In this document: positions 51,852 to 64,000 of the stretch, piece by piece
How positions within the stretch are numbered: position 1 is the first letter of the stretch
Layout of the letters: the number at the start of each line of letters is the position of its first letter
Assembly: GCF_002140975.2 (NCBI RefSeq)
Contig: NZ_CP147247.1
Coordinates: forward strand, 2,016,001-2,080,000
Reading direction: 5' to 3'
DNA length: 64,000 nt
From: Enterococcus sp. 9E7_DIV0242
GTDB lineage: Bacteria; Bacillota; Bacilli; Lactobacillales; Enterococcaceae
The notes under the pieces: model-generated
Told to the model about the DNA's origin: nothing
The model's input: the letters and a program-made list of their open reading frames with translations, nothing else
Database searches by the model: none
Position numbers and translations under genes: made by a program

Positions 51852-53483
51852 CTATTTGTCTTTGTACACATTTTTCAACGTTAGCGGTGCAGCAAATGTA
51901 TGATAGTTCAATCCATTGACATTTTCATTTTGCATAACAGACTGCTGATTTTGACTAATAATGATCATTCCTGCAGTTGTCTCAAGCACCTCTTTTTCAG
52001 CTGCAATCAATGTTTCCCAACGTTCTTCCGGATCTAAAGCATATTTCGTTGAAGCATCATCCAACAATTGATCATACGTCGGATTTGAATAATTACGGTC
52101 ATTTCCAGTATACAGCATCTTCAAAGTAGAGATCGGATCTTTGTAATCAGGTGTCCAATAAATCAAAAACATGTCGTAATCACTTTCTCGTCCAAAGTTT
52201 AATGCAGTTTCTGTTGGCAAAGCTTTGACATTGACTGTCAATCCATCGAATAATTCCTGCAAGGTTCCTTGGATACTCTCACCCATCTTCTTATAAGAAC
52301 CATCATCTGTTACCATCAGTTCCAGAGTCACCTTATCACCCAGTTCAGCCTGTGCCTTCTTCCAATAATCTACTGCAGCATCTTCATCATAGGTCATCAA
52401 GTCTCCAGCCTCTGCTCTAAAGTCCTCGCCTGTTTCCGGATTTGATACAAAGCCTTCTGTCACTGCCCCATATAAAGGTTTTGAGCCATCGGCGATAATA
52501 TTGTTTACTAATGTTTCTTTGTCAATTCCAAGAGCGATAGCTTTTCTCAGATTCTCATTCTTAAGGGGCGTATCTTTTCCAGCGCGTTTCTGATTCAACC
52601 GAATATAGTTCATCGTTGCTGTTGGATAAGAATGGAAGTTTTCGTTATTTTGGTTTTGCTTCGCGATTTCTCCAGTGATTGTCGCTACATCTAATTGGCC
52701 ATCTTCAAACAAGTTCAAGGCAGTCGATGCTTCTTTTATCACCTCATAGTGAATCTTATCAGATTTCACATTCTCTTTATCCCAATACTTATCATTTTTC
52801 ACAAGATCCCAGCTCATATCCGTTTGCTTCCAATTTTCCACAATAAATGGTCCATTGTACACAACGTCTTCACTCGTTGTACCGTATGCATTTCCATACT
52901 CCTCCACAGCCTTTTCATTTTGTGGGAAAAAAGTTGGAAAAGCCAGCAATGAAGTGAAATATGGCTTGGCATCAGTCAGCTTGATTTCCAATGTATAATC
53001 ATCTAATGCTTTGACGCCTAGTTCATCTGGTTCTATTTCTCCATTGGATATCTCAGCGCCATTCTCGATCGTTTCGACAACTAGAAAGCTGTAGACTAAG
53101 CCATTTGCCGGATCAATCATTTTTTTCCATGCATATTCAAAATCATGTGCCGTCACTGAGTCATCATTACTCCAAACCGCGTCTTCTCTGAGCTTGATTG
53201 TATATGTCTTACCATCCTCTGAGATTTCCGGCATTTCTTCAGCAACTGCAGGAACCACTTCGTCCTCCTCATTCAGCGCATACAAGCCTTCAAAAGCGGC
53301 AGTTTGAACGATGGCATCTGGAAAATCCAACATGACCGATGTATTCAGTGACGTCAATTCTGATGCAGACATCAATTGTAGTGGTGTTGTTTCCTTCGCT
53401 TCTTTCTTATTCTCATTCCCGGAACAGGCAGTCAGCAATAGACTTGCTGCAACTACTCCTGTTATGATCAATTGTTTTTTCAT
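51852..53483 (-). CDS. Oligopeptide ABC transporter binding lipoprotein (OppA family)
   Basis: A 543-residue solute-binding protein family 5. The signal ends in lipobox LLTACSGN, so Cys near 20 is lipidated. Family stretches are LYALNEEDEVVPAVAEEMPEISEDGKTYTIKLREDAVWSNDD-like sequence split over residues 65-110, and LNQKRAGKDTPLKNENLRKAIALGIDKETLV near 290. It binds peptides for an Opp-type importer encoded elsewhere, since no permease genes are next to it. The ribosome site is GGGGGATAAGTGA. Confidence 0.88.
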   Translation of the reverse strand: MKKQLIITGVVAASLLLTACSGNENKKEAKETTPLQLMSASELTSLNTSVMLDFPDAIVQTAAFEGLYALNEEDEVVPAVAEEMPEISEDGKTYTIKLREDAVWSNDDSVTAHDFEYAWKKMIDPANGLVYSFLVVETIENGAEISNGEIEPDELGVKALDDYTLEIKLTDAKPYFTSLLAFPTFFPQNEKAVEEYGNAYGTTSEDVVYNGPFIVENWKQTDMSWDLVKNDKYWDKENVKSDKIHYEVIKEASTALNLFEDGQLDVATITGEIAKQNQNNENFHSYPTATMNYIRLNQKRAGKDTPLKNENLRKAIALGIDKETLVNNIIADGSKPLYGAVTEGFVSNPETGEDFRAEAGDLMTYDEDAAVDYWKKAQAELGDKVTLELMVTDDGSYKKMGESIQGTLQELFDGLTVNVKALPTETALNFGRESDYDMFLIYWTPDYKDPISTLKMLYTGNDRNYSNPTYDQLLDDASTKYALDPEERWETLIAAEKEVLETTAGMIIISQNQQSVMQNENVNGLNYHTFAAPLTLKNVYKDK

Positions 53484-53508
53484 TCACTTATCCCCCATAC
53501 CTTCTTTT

Positions 53509-53826
53509 TTACTCTCGTTCTACCAGCATCCAAACAACAACTGCTGGTTCTGTCCCGTCATTATAGTTGATGTGTCCTTCTCCGGCTTCAATCAATTGTG
53601 CATCCCCTGGCTTTCCAATCAGATCCTGCCCATCCTCTAAAACGGTGTGAGCTTCTCCTGAAATAACATAAGAGTATTCATCCTGATCATGTCTGGCGAA
53701 ACCTTCCAGCGGTCTTTTTTCTCCTGGCTGTAATGTAATCAAGCCCATCTGTACACGTTCATTTGGTTGATTCTCCTGATCGAAAAAGATATTCATCTCT
53801 TGTGGTAATGTTGGTTTTATGATCAT
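53509..53826 (-). CDS. Cupin-domain protein
   Basis: A 105-residue single-domain cupin. The core reads LQPGEKRPLEGFARHDQDEYSYVISGEAHTVLEDGQ and then GDAQLIEAGEGHINYND, with His/Glu metal-ligand candidates (H, E, Y positions) in the usual places. The biochemical role is unknown. It lies 25 bp upstream of the peptide-binding protein gene and is probably in the same transcript. Ribosome site AAAAGGAGGGGACACA. Confidence 0.8.
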   Translation of the reverse strand: MIIKPTLPQEMNIFFDQENQPNERVQMGLITLQPGEKRPLEGFARHDQDEYSYVISGEAHTVLEDGQDLIGKPGDAQLIEAGEGHINYNDGTEPAVVVWMLVERE

Positions 53827-54036
53827 TGTGTCCCCTCCTTTTCATTATTGATTTTTACTGTGATAGTATTTATTATTGCGTTATTAAAAGTAGAAGTCAA
53901 TGCTTTTTTAGAAAATTCAGAATTTTTAGTATTTAAAAATAAATAACTGATTCTTCTCGCCATCATCCTGTCCATATAAAAAAAGCATCTGCACAAATCA
54001 GTTAAGTTTTGCACAAACACTTTTTCTTATAACTAG

Positions 54037-54516
54037 CTATTGCCAGTACCCTTCATGTACAGCAGCAGCGGCTTTTTCAAGCTCTGAGAACGGTCCAGTT
54101 ACTTGTATGTCTTTCTGTCCTCTTGCCAGAATTTCTTTTGATGGTAAATCAAAGGTAGGATTTTGCTCATTCTCTCCCGTCAGTTCCAACAAGCGTTTTT
54201 CTGTCATCGCAAATACAATTTTACCGATATTGGCCCAATAAATGCTTCCGGTGCACATTGCACATGGCTCAGCAGTTGTGTACAGTGTACATTCCCAAAG
54301 AAAATCCTTTTCGAATTTTTTTGACGCTGCTGCTGCAAGCATCGTCTCTGCATGACCAATACATACATGTTCAGTAATCTCAACATTCTCTTGTTCTAAA
54401 AGTATCCTACCAGTTGAATCTGCTAATAGAGCACCGAATGGCGTGTTTCCATGCTCTCGAGCATTCTTTGAAATCTCAATACAACGTTCCAGTAACGCGA
54501 TATGTTTATCTTTCAT
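54037..54516 (-). CDS. Nucleoside deaminase, guanine/tRNA adenosine deaminase-like
   Basis: A 159-residue zinc deaminase of the cytidine deaminase-like fold. The zinc site is HAETMLAAA (His and catalytic Glu) near residue 55 and PCAMCTGSIYW near 84-90. The length and C-terminus (GPFSELEKAAAAVHEGYW) fit the guanine deaminase-like group, not TadA, though the substrate cannot be told. Ribosome site AAGGAGGAGCAG. Confidence 0.85.
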   Translation of the reverse strand: MKDKHIALLERCIEISKNAREHGNTPFGALLADSTGRILLEQENVEITEHVCIGHAETMLAAAASKKFEKDFLWECTLYTTAEPCAMCTGSIYWANIGKIVFAMTEKRLLELTGENEQNPTFDLPSKEILARGQKDIQVTGPFSELEKAAAAVHEGYWQ

Positions 54517-54693
54517 CTGCTCCTCCTTAACTATTCATTCTCTAAAATTTAGACACACCTCATTGTACCCTTTTCGTCGGAAAAAATCTGTATAGCAGTA
54601 AGCAGAACGAGAACAAAATCGAAGAACTCTCACTCAAATTTACAAAATATTTTATAACAGCTTACTTCTCGACTAATTATAGAATAAAGGAAG

Positions 54694-54721
54694 AGAGAGT
54701 AGAATTTCTCCCACTCTCTCA
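54694..54721 (-). terminator. Terminator after histidine phosphatase gene
   Basis: GAGAGAGT (54694-54701) pairs with ACTCTCTC (54714-54721). On the minus strand TTCCTTT follows. It lies 22 bp after the stop of the histidine-phosphatase gene. Confidence 0.65.
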
Positions 54722-54742
54722 CTTCTCTCACTCCATAATTCC

Positions 54743-55552
54743 CTATTTCTGACCTGCTTCTACATAACTCAGATCATTCACTTTATCTAGTGTATACTCG
54801 CCATCCTTATATTGGATTGTACAAACACTGGCATTTTTCAGTCCACCCTCTGGAATCTTGAAATCATCGAATAATGTATCCAGTAATGCAGAAATACTCA
54901 GTCCATGTGAAACAACTAGGACATTCCCTGAACCTTCATTCTTCATTTCAGCTTCTACCAATGCATCCAAGCCTTCTTTCAAACGGCTTGAGATGGTTTT
55001 ATAGTCCTCCGCTGGCCAATTGACGCCCTCTTCATCACGTCCTTCATCTAGCTTAGCCACGCTGTTAGCAAAAGATTCAGGTGTCATATTTTTCATAAAC
55101 TCTTCCAAAGTGACCCCTTGATCATCCGCGATATCCTGCCACATAGTATGGTTCAAGTCGCCTTCATAGGTGCCAAAGTTGAACTCTCTGAAGCGCTCAT
55201 CTGTATTCAAGTTTAGCTCAGACCCTGTTTTGTTCTCAGCAAGGATCAGCTTAGCCGTCTGCATCGCACGCCCACTATCACTGCTGTATGCACTTTGGAA
55301 ATCTACATCCTTCAACCCGATTCCTGCAGCTGTAACAACTTCCTCTCCAGCAGGTGTCAGTACTGCATCTGACCACCCTTGTACACGATCTGTTGTGTTC
55401 AGCATTGTTTTCCCGTGGCGAACCACATAAATCGTCAGCTCTTCCGGTGTTTCTGCTTTCTCTTTTGTCTCTGTTTTTGCTGCGTTGTTACCACAGCCGG
55501 CAAATAATAATGATAATCCCAGTATTCCTATTGCTTTCGCTATCTTTTTCAT
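54743..55552 (-). CDS. Histidine phosphatase family lipoprotein
   Basis: A 269-residue secreted lipoprotein. Signal peptide with lipobox LLFAGCGNN (Cys about 20). The phosphatase core starts with YVVRHGKTMLN (RHG motif, catalytic His) near residue 46, continues with YSSDSGRAMQTAKLI and FREFNFGTYEGD, and has the second His in LVVSHGLSISALLD near 220. Outward-facing phosphatases of this type act on unknown phosphate esters. It follows the second GH1 gene by 90 bp on the same strand, and may be read through from it. Confidence 0.88.
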   Translation of the reverse strand: MKKIAKAIGILGLSLLFAGCGNNAAKTETKEKAETPEELTIYVVRHGKTMLNTTDRVQGWSDAVLTPAGEEVVTAAGIGLKDVDFQSAYSSDSGRAMQTAKLILAENKTGSELNLNTDERFREFNFGTYEGDLNHTMWQDIADDQGVTLEEFMKNMTPESFANSVAKLDEGRDEEGVNWPAEDYKTISSRLKEGLDALVEAEMKNEGSGNVLVVSHGLSISALLDTLFDDFKIPEGGLKNASVCTIQYKDGEYTLDKVNDLSYVEAGQK

Positions 55553-55581
55553 ATTCTCGCTCCTATTCTTTTATCGAGAAT
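55553..55581 (-). promoter_or_regulatory. Hairpin around the ribosome site of the phosphatase gene
   Basis: ATTCTCG and CGAGAAT pair on the message with the AGGAG ribosome site in the loop, directly before the ATG. It could modulate translation of the phosphatase gene. No known element matches. Confidence 0.3.
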
Positions 55582-55642
55582 GAGTATTGCTTCCCCAGTA
55601 AACATTCTCTCTTGCTTTATAGCTACTCATCATTTTTACGGA

Positions 55643-57130
<1,488 letters not shown>

Positions 57131-57221
57131 TTATGATTCGTCCTACCAAACCATACCACTCAATAGGGAATATTTTTTGATAAAAAAGTAAAATATAAAT
57201 CGGTTTCATTCCATCAAAAGT

Positions 57222-57261
57222 AAAAGGCTGAAATCAACATCAGAAATCGTCTCAGCCTTTT
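57222..57261 (-). terminator. Terminator between two GH1 genes
   Basis: AAAAGGCTGA and TCAGCCTTTT form a 10-bp stem around a 20-base loop, followed by ACTTTTG on the minus strand. It may act as a partial stop, since no new promoter for the second GH1 gene is evident. Confidence 0.7.
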
Positions 57262-57275
57262 ATTCTATTTTTTTC

Positions 57276-58721
<1,446 letters not shown>

Positions 58722-58837
58722 CTACTTTAAAGATGATTCCATACAACAATCCAGAGTAAATATAATTCATGAGTCCTATTTTTTACTTGCCCTGGACTGT
58801 TGATATCTATCTTCTTAATTTGTAATCCTTTATATGA

Positions 58838-60763
<1,926 letters not shown>

Positions 60764-60772
60764 TTATTTAGA

Positions 60773-60800
60773 GGTTTCGCCAACTTAATGTCACGATCCA
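60773..60800 (-). promoter_or_regulatory. RAT-like element upstream of bglP
   Basis: The sequence GGATCGTGACATTAAG...GCGAAACC matches the ribonucleic antiterminator consensus bound by BglG/LicT proteins (GGATTGTTACTG...GGCAAAACC type). I see no clear terminator with a U-run overlapping its 3' end, so its use is uncertain. E. coli bgl also has a RAT on both sides of bglG. Confidence 0.55.
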
Positions 60801-60877
60801 AATGCCATACCATATAGGTATCACAGGGTATTATCTTGTTGTACCTCGTCCCTCCTTAGATTAATTGTAAAAGCAAA

Positions 60878-61720
60878 TTAATTATTTTTAATGACTAAAC
60901 GTGCAATATGAATAGTCAAATAAAGCTTCTCATCATTTGAAATTTTATAGTCATACGCATCGGTCAAATATTTTTCGATTTTCTCGATACAGTGATATGC
61001 ATTTTGATATTTTTTCTTGATAATTTCCAATAATTCCTGATCTGTTTCATCTATATATTGTCCTTTTGAAAGCAAGCGATACGCAAAGAATTTCAAATGT
61101 GTCGTGAAACGATAAAAATAGACAGAGCTTTCATCAAATGAGATTTTAAAATAATACTTAATAATATTCATAATTTCTTGCATAACCTTTGTAATCTCAT
61201 ATGTATTGCCAGACCCATCACCATCCTGCTGAGCATTAACAATATGTAATGCTATAAATCCAGCTTCATCCTCTGACAATTCTACGCCATATCTCTCTTT
61301 CACCTTCTCAATTGCCATCATACCAACTTTAAATTCATCAGGGAAAAACCGTTTGATATCCCACAGTAGCACATTCTTGACTTCGACATTCTTTTTTACA
61401 CGCTCAATGGCCGTATGCAAGTGATCGGTCAATGAAATATAAATTGTTTCATTCAGATTTTCATTGATCTCCTTCTTGGCATACTCAATAATTTCATCGG
61501 ATATCTCCAAATACTCCATCGGTAAGTCTTCCAGCAGCTCTTGAAACTGTAGGGAAATTTTCTCGCTTGTCAGCTGATAGACTTTATCGACTTTGTCCTT
61601 GGAAATGAAATCACCAGGCTTTTTTTTAAACCCCAAGCCCTTTCCCATTACTATCAATTCACGGTTATGCTCATCGACAGTAATGATCACATTATTGTTA
61701 AGTATCTTATGAATTAACAT
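60878..61720 (-). CDS. BglG/LicT-family transcription antiterminator
   Basis: ATG at 61720 (MLIHKILNNNVIITVDEHNRE), with a GGGGGAAAGC site, gives 280 residues. The RNA-binding CAT domain is residues 1-55. PRD1 (about 70-165) has ITLTDHLHTAIER-type His (SLTDHLHTAIERV) and FIALHIVNAQ; PRD2 (about 175-275) has FTTHLKFFAYRLL and YLTIHIARLV. These His residues are phosphorylated by the PTS. It binds the RAT to stop terminator folding. First gene of the bgl operon and self-regulated. Confidence 0.93.
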   Translation of the reverse strand: MLIHKILNNNVIITVDEHNRELIVMGKGLGFKKKPGDFISKDKVDKVYQLTSEKISLQFQELLEDLPMEYLEISDEIIEYAKKEINENLNETIYISLTDHLHTAIERVKKNVEVKNVLLWDIKRFFPDEFKVGMMAIEKVKERYGVELSEDEAGFIALHIVNAQQDGDGSGNTYEITKVMQEIMNIIKYYFKISFDESSVYFYRFTTHLKFFAYRLLSKGQYIDETDQELLEIIKKKYQNAYHCIEKIEKYLTDAYDYKISNDEKLYLTIHIARLVIKNN

Positions 61721-61763
61721 GCTTTCCCCCATTCTGAATAAAAACAAATTTTACTCGTTTATT

Positions 61764-61826
61764 CAAAAAAAAACCTAACCACTTCAAAAAAGACGATAAT
61801 TCATCTCCTTAGAAATAACTAGGTTT
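61764..61826 (-). terminator. Conditional terminator in the bgl leader
   Basis: AAACCTA at the 3' end of the RAT pairs with TAGGTTT far downstream, followed by a run of T (TAGGTTTTTTTTT). RAT and terminator overlap by AAACC, so antiterminator binding should stop termination. Confidence 0.8.
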
Positions 61827-61852
61827 AGCTTGTACTTAAACAATCACTATCC
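61822..61852 (-). promoter_or_regulatory. RAT (ribonucleic antiterminator) of bgl operon leader
   Basis: GGATAGTGATTG...CAAGCTAAACC on the minus strand matches the LicT/BglG RAT pattern. Its 3' end overlaps the left arm of the terminator at 61764-61826. It lies between promoter and the antiterminator gene. Confidence 0.8.
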
Positions 61853-61883
61853 AACAACTATTCAATTTTATATCTTCTATACC

Positions 61884-61920
61884 AGATTACAGGATAGACC
61901 AAGTTTTGTCAACGCTTCCA
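61884..61920 (-). promoter_or_regulatory. bgl promoter with overlapping cre
   Basis: TTGACA at 61907-61912, a 17-bp spacer and TAATCT at 61884-61889 form a good sigma-A promoter on the minus strand. TGGAAGCGTTGACA (61907-61920) matches the CcpA cre consensus at all but one fixed position and covers the -35, so glucose should repress the operon. Confidence 0.85.
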
Positions 61921-61933
61921 ATGGAAATAAATC

Positions 61934-61954
61934 AAAAAGCGGTAAATATACCGC
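61934..61954 (-). terminator. Terminator of the tRNA array
   Basis: GCGGTA-tatt-TACCGC on the minus strand followed by TTTTTG, 6 bp after the last tRNA gene (Glu). Confidence 0.85.
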
Positions 61955-61959
61955 CAATA

Positions 61960-62031
61960 TGACCCGTACGGGACTCGAACCCGTGTTACCGCCGTGAAAG
62001 GGCGGTGTCTTAACCACTTGACCAACGGGCC
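61960..62031 (-). tRNA. tRNA-Glu (TTC)
   Basis: 72 nt, anticodon loop CTTTCAC, acceptor GGCCCGT/ACGGGTC with discriminator A. Last gene of the array. Its mature sequence is identical to the copy at 62509. As for the other genes here, 3' CCA is not encoded. Confidence 0.97.
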
Positions 62032-62049
62032 AATCTTAAATTATTTCAA

Positions 62050-62123
<74 letters not shown>

Positions 62124-62131
62124 ATAAAAAA

Positions 62132-62202
62132 AGCGGGTGACGAGAATCGAACTCGCGACAACAGCTTGGAAGGCTGTGGTTTTACCACTAAACTACACCC
62201 GC
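62132..62202 (-). tRNA. tRNA-Gly (TCC)
   Basis: 71 nt, anticodon loop CTTCCAA, acceptor GCGGGTG/CACCCGC, discriminator T. An identical copy is at 62760. Confidence 0.97.
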
Positions 62203-62212
62203 GGTAAACGTA

Positions 62213-62285
62213 CGGTTCCGACGGGAATCGAACCCGCGATCTCCTGCGTGACAGGCAGGCATGTTAACCCCTACACCACGGAACC
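62213..62285 (-). tRNA. tRNA-Asp (GTC)
   Basis: 73 nt, anticodon loop CTGTCAC, acceptor GGTTCCG/CGGAACC, discriminator G. Within the 288-bp repeat; twin at 62918. Confidence 0.97.
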
Positions 62286-62301
62286 TTTATTCTTATTTCA
62301 A

Positions 62302-62375
<74 letters not shown>

Positions 62376-62405
62376 ATAATAGTTTACTAATTAAAGTAAA
62401 TTGAA

Positions 62406-62495
62406 AGGAGGATAAGGGATTCGAACCCTTGCGTGCTTTTACACACCTGACGGTTTTCAAGACCGTTCCCTTCAGCCGGACTTGGGTAATCCTCC
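62406..62495 (-). tRNA. tRNA-Ser (TGA)
   Basis: 90 nt with long variable arm, anticodon loop CTTGAAA, acceptor GGAGGAT/ATCCTCC. Twin at 63111. The discriminator base reads as T, where Ser tRNAs usually have G. Confidence 0.96.
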
Positions 62496-62508
62496 ATAAA
62501 TATTGCTA

Positions 62509-62580
62509 TGACCCGTACGGGACTCGAACCCGTGTTACCGCCGTGAAAGGGCGGTGTCTTAACCACTTGACCAACGGGCC
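62509..62580 (-). tRNA. tRNA-Glu (TTC), first copy
   Basis: 72 nt, same sequence as the gene at 61960; anticodon loop CTTTCAC. It follows Ser(GCT) in the transcript. Confidence 0.97.
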
Positions 62581-62590
62581 AGATATGAAA

Positions 62591-62678
62591 CGGAGAAGGA
62601 GGGATTTGAACCCTCGCGCCGGTTTCCCGACCTACACCCTTAGCAGGGGCGCCTCTTCAGCCACTTGAGTACTTCCCC
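62591..62678 (-). tRNA. tRNA-Ser (GCT)
   Basis: 88 nt with long variable arm, anticodon loop CTGCTAA, acceptor GGGGAAG/CTTCTCC with one G-U pair, discriminator G. Single copy here; absent from the second tRNA block. Confidence 0.96.
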
Positions 62679-62680
62679 AA

Positions 62681-62754
<74 letters not shown>

Positions 62755-62759
62755 ATTAA

Positions 62760-62830
62760 AGCGGGTGACGAGAATCGAACTCGCGACAACAGCTTGGAAG
62801 GCTGTGGTTTTACCACTAAACTACACCCGC
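62760..62830 (-). tRNA. tRNA-Gly (TCC), first copy
   Basis: 71 nt, anticodon loop CTTCCAA; same sequence as the gene at 62132. Confidence 0.97.
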
Positions 62831-62841
62831 ATAAATGGAAA

Positions 62842-62914
62842 TGGCGCGGGACAGAATCGAACTGCCGACACATGGAGCTTCAATCCATTGCTCTACCAAC
62901 TGAGCTACCGAGCC
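62842..62914 (-). tRNA. tRNA-Phe (GAA), with an acceptor-stem mismatch
   Basis: 73 nt, anticodon loop TTGAAGC, discriminator A. The 5' strand GGCTCGG pairs with CCGCGCC except for U4 against C69, so one acceptor pair is broken. The usual 3' strand would be CCGAGCC. Single copy in this window; a base error in the sequence is possible. Confidence 0.93.
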
Positions 62915-62917
62915 AAA

Positions 62918-62990
62918 CGGTTCCGACGGGAATCGAACCCGCGATCTCCTGCGTGACAGGCAGGCATGTTAACCCCTACACCACGGAACC
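62918..62990 (-). tRNA. tRNA-Asp (GTC), first copy
   Basis: 73 nt, anticodon loop CTGTCAC; same sequence as the gene at 62213. Confidence 0.97.
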
Positions 62991-63006
62991 TTTATTCTTA
63001 TTTCAA

Positions 63007-63080
<74 letters not shown>

Positions 63081-63110
63081 ATAATAGTTTACTAATTAAA
63101 GTAAATTGAA

Positions 63111-63200
63111 AGGAGGATAAGGGATTCGAACCCTTGCGTGCTTTTACACACCTGACGGTTTTCAAGACCGTTCCCTTCAGCCGGACTTGGGTAATCCTCC
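63111..63200 (-). tRNA. tRNA-Ser (TGA), first copy
   Basis: 90 nt with long variable arm, anticodon loop CTTGAAA; same as the gene at 62406. Confidence 0.96.
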
Positions 63201-63229
63201 ATAATAATAGTAATATTACAATGTCACAA

Positions 63230-63303
63230 TGGACCTTGTAGGACTCGAACCTACGACCGGACGGTTATGAGCCGTCTGCTCTAACCAACTGAGCTAAAGG
63301 TCC
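63230..63303 (-). tRNA. tRNA with CAT anticodon, probably tRNA-Ile2 (lysidine)
   Basis: 74 nt, loop CTCATAA, acceptor GGACCTT/AAGGTCC, discriminator A. The neighbour at 63322 looks like elongator Met, so this CAT gene is more likely Ile2, in which C34 becomes lysidine and reads AUA. Sequence alone does not prove it. Confidence 0.9.
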
Positions 63304-63321
63304 TGGCTCTAAGCAAAACAA

Positions 63322-63395
63322 TCGCGGCAGAGGGGATCGAACCCCCGACCTCCCGGGTATGAACCGGACGCTCTAGCCAGCTGAGCTACGCCGCG
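63322..63395 (-). tRNA. Elongator tRNA-Met (CAT)
   Basis: 74 nt, loop TTCATAC, acceptor CGCGGCG/TGCCGCG, discriminator A. It lacks the C1-A72 initiator mismatch and G-rich anticodon stem. Confidence 0.93.
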
Positions 63396-63409
63396 TAAAT
63401 AATAAAAAA

Positions 63410-63482
63410 TGGAGCCTAGCGGGATCGAACCGCTGACCTCCTGCGTGCAAAGCAGGCGCTCTCCCAGCTGAGCTAAGGCCCC
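63410..63482 (-). tRNA. tRNA-Ala (TGC)
   Basis: 73 nt, anticodon loop TTTGCAC, with the G3-U70 acceptor pair that identifies alanine tRNAs. Discriminator A. Confidence 0.97.
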
Positions 63483-63498
63483 AAAACTCAAAACAAAA

Positions 63499-63572
63499 TC
63501 GGGAAGACAGGATTCGAACCTGCGACCCCTTGGTCCCAAACCAAGTGCTCTACCAAGCTGAGCTACTTCCCG
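63499..63572 (-). tRNA. tRNA-Pro (TGG)
   Basis: 74 nt, anticodon loop TTTGGGA, acceptor CGGGAAG/CTTCCCG, discriminator A. Confidence 0.97.
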
Positions 63573-63582
63573 TATAACCTAA

Positions 63583-63656
63583 TGCACCCAAAGGGAGTCG
63601 AACCCCTAACCTTTTGATTCGTAGTCAAACACTCTATCCAGTTGAGCTATGGGTGC
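63583..63656 (-). tRNA. tRNA-Arg (ACG)
   Basis: 74 nt, anticodon loop CTACGAA; A34 would be inosine after editing by TadA. Acceptor GCACCCA/TGGGTGC, discriminator A. Confidence 0.97.
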
Positions 63657-63670
63657 AATACTATTTCTCA

Positions 63671-63756
63671 TGCCGAGGACCGGAATCGAACCGGTACGGT
63701 GATCACTCACCGCAGGATTTTAAGTCCTGTGCGTCTGCCAGTTCCGCCACCCCGGC
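63671..63756 (-). tRNA. tRNA-Leu (TAA)
   Basis: 86 nt with long variable arm, anticodon loop CTTAAAA, acceptor GCCGGGG/CCTCGGC with one G-U pair, discriminator A. Confidence 0.96.
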
Positions 63757-63767
63757 TAGTTGCCGAA

Positions 63768-63839
63768 AGCGGAAAACGGGGTTCGAACCCGCGACCCCCA
63801 CCTTGGCAAGGTGGTGCTCTACCACTGAGCTATTTCCGC
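63768..63839 (-). tRNA. tRNA-Gly (GCC)
   Basis: 72 nt, anticodon loop TTGCCAA, acceptor GCGGAAA/TTTCCGC, discriminator T. Confidence 0.96.
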
Positions 63840-63846
63840 ATTTCTA

Positions 63847-63919
63847 TGCCGGCTAAAGGACTTGAACCCTCGACCCTCTGATTACAAATCAGATGCTCTA
63901 CCAACTGAGCTAAGCCGGC
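63847..63919 (-). tRNA. tRNA-Thr (TGT)
   Basis: 73 nt, anticodon loop TTTGTAA, acceptor GCCGGCT/AGCCGGC, discriminator A. Confidence 0.97.
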
Positions 63920-63924
63920 TTCTA

Positions 63925-64000
63925 TGCGGGTGAAGGGACTTGAACCCCCACGCCGTAAGGCGCTAGATCCTAAATCTAGTGCGTCTGCCAATTCCGCCAC
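63925..64000 (-). tRNA. tRNA-Leu (TAG), cut by window edge
   Basis: Anticodon loop TTTAGGA with a long variable arm. The 5' acceptor strand lies beyond position 64000. The array continues to the right, probably towards a rRNA operon, because Leu-Thr-Gly-Leu-Arg-Pro-Ala is a usual order after 5S rRNA in this group. Confidence 0.93.

Noticed and set aside
53823..54020. Open frame of 65 codons before the cupin gene
   Set aside because: No family, no good ribosome site and AT-rich non-protein-like content; it ends inside the cupin ribosome site.

Overview
The window looks like the chromosome of a low-GC Gram-positive bacterium of the order Lactobacillales, most likely an Enterococcus or close relative. 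The evidence is an S(MK) (SAM-III) type leader in front of metK, a Gls24/Asp23-AmaP stress cluster, a heterodimeric LmrCD/EfrAB-type ABC exporter, BglG/RAT control of a beta-glucoside PTS, CcpA-like cre sites, and a tRNA array ordered as in arrays that follow rRNA operons in this group. The species is an inference.

Positions 1 to about 28,550 are the right-hand part of an integrated siphovirus prophage. Its left end lies outside the window. Read leftwards from the switch, the minus strand carries the early genes (Cro-like regulator, small ORFs, DUF2800 nuclease, DUF2815 SSB-like protein, family A DNA polymerase, MazG-like enzyme, primase-helicase, VRR-NUC nuclease, SNF2 helicase), then an ArpU/RinA-like late regulator, then the packaging, head and tail genes in SPP1-like order. 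The plus strand carries the lysogeny module: CI-like repressor, ImmA/IrrE-type protease, a lipoprotein and a tyrosine integrase. Two recodings are visible: a probable +1 frameshift that adds a 482-residue extension to the tail-tube protein, and a probable -1 frameshift joining the two tail-assembly-chaperone frames. A 385-bp gap beside the primase carries twelve GTTAC/GTAAC pentamers and is a candidate phage origin.

Positions 28.6 to 40.3 kb are core or semi-core chromosome: the ABC exporter pair with a divergent TetR regulator and a palindromic operator, the Gls24/AmaP operon, an EstA-like esterase, an MFS exporter, metK with its riboswitch, and a DUF1003 membrane protein.

Positions 40.6 to 51.7 kb form an alpha-galactoside locus: GH36 alpha-galactosidase, two sugar permeases, a binding lipoprotein, an aldose 1-epimerase, a large DUF5107/TPR protein, and a divergent AraC regulator with cre-like sites. 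Positions 51.8 to 55.6 kb hold a peptide-binding lipoprotein with a cupin gene, a deaminase and a histidine-phosphatase lipoprotein. Positions 55.6 to 61.9 kb are a beta-glucoside operon (bglG-type antiterminator, PTS IIBCA, two GH1 6-phospho-beta-glucosidases) with a promoter, cre, RAT and terminator all readable.

Positions 61,960 to 64,000 hold 23 tRNA genes on the minus strand, the last cut by the window edge. Part of the array is duplicated: a 288-bp direct repeat carries Asp-fMet-Ser, and Glu, Ile and Gly genes also occur twice.
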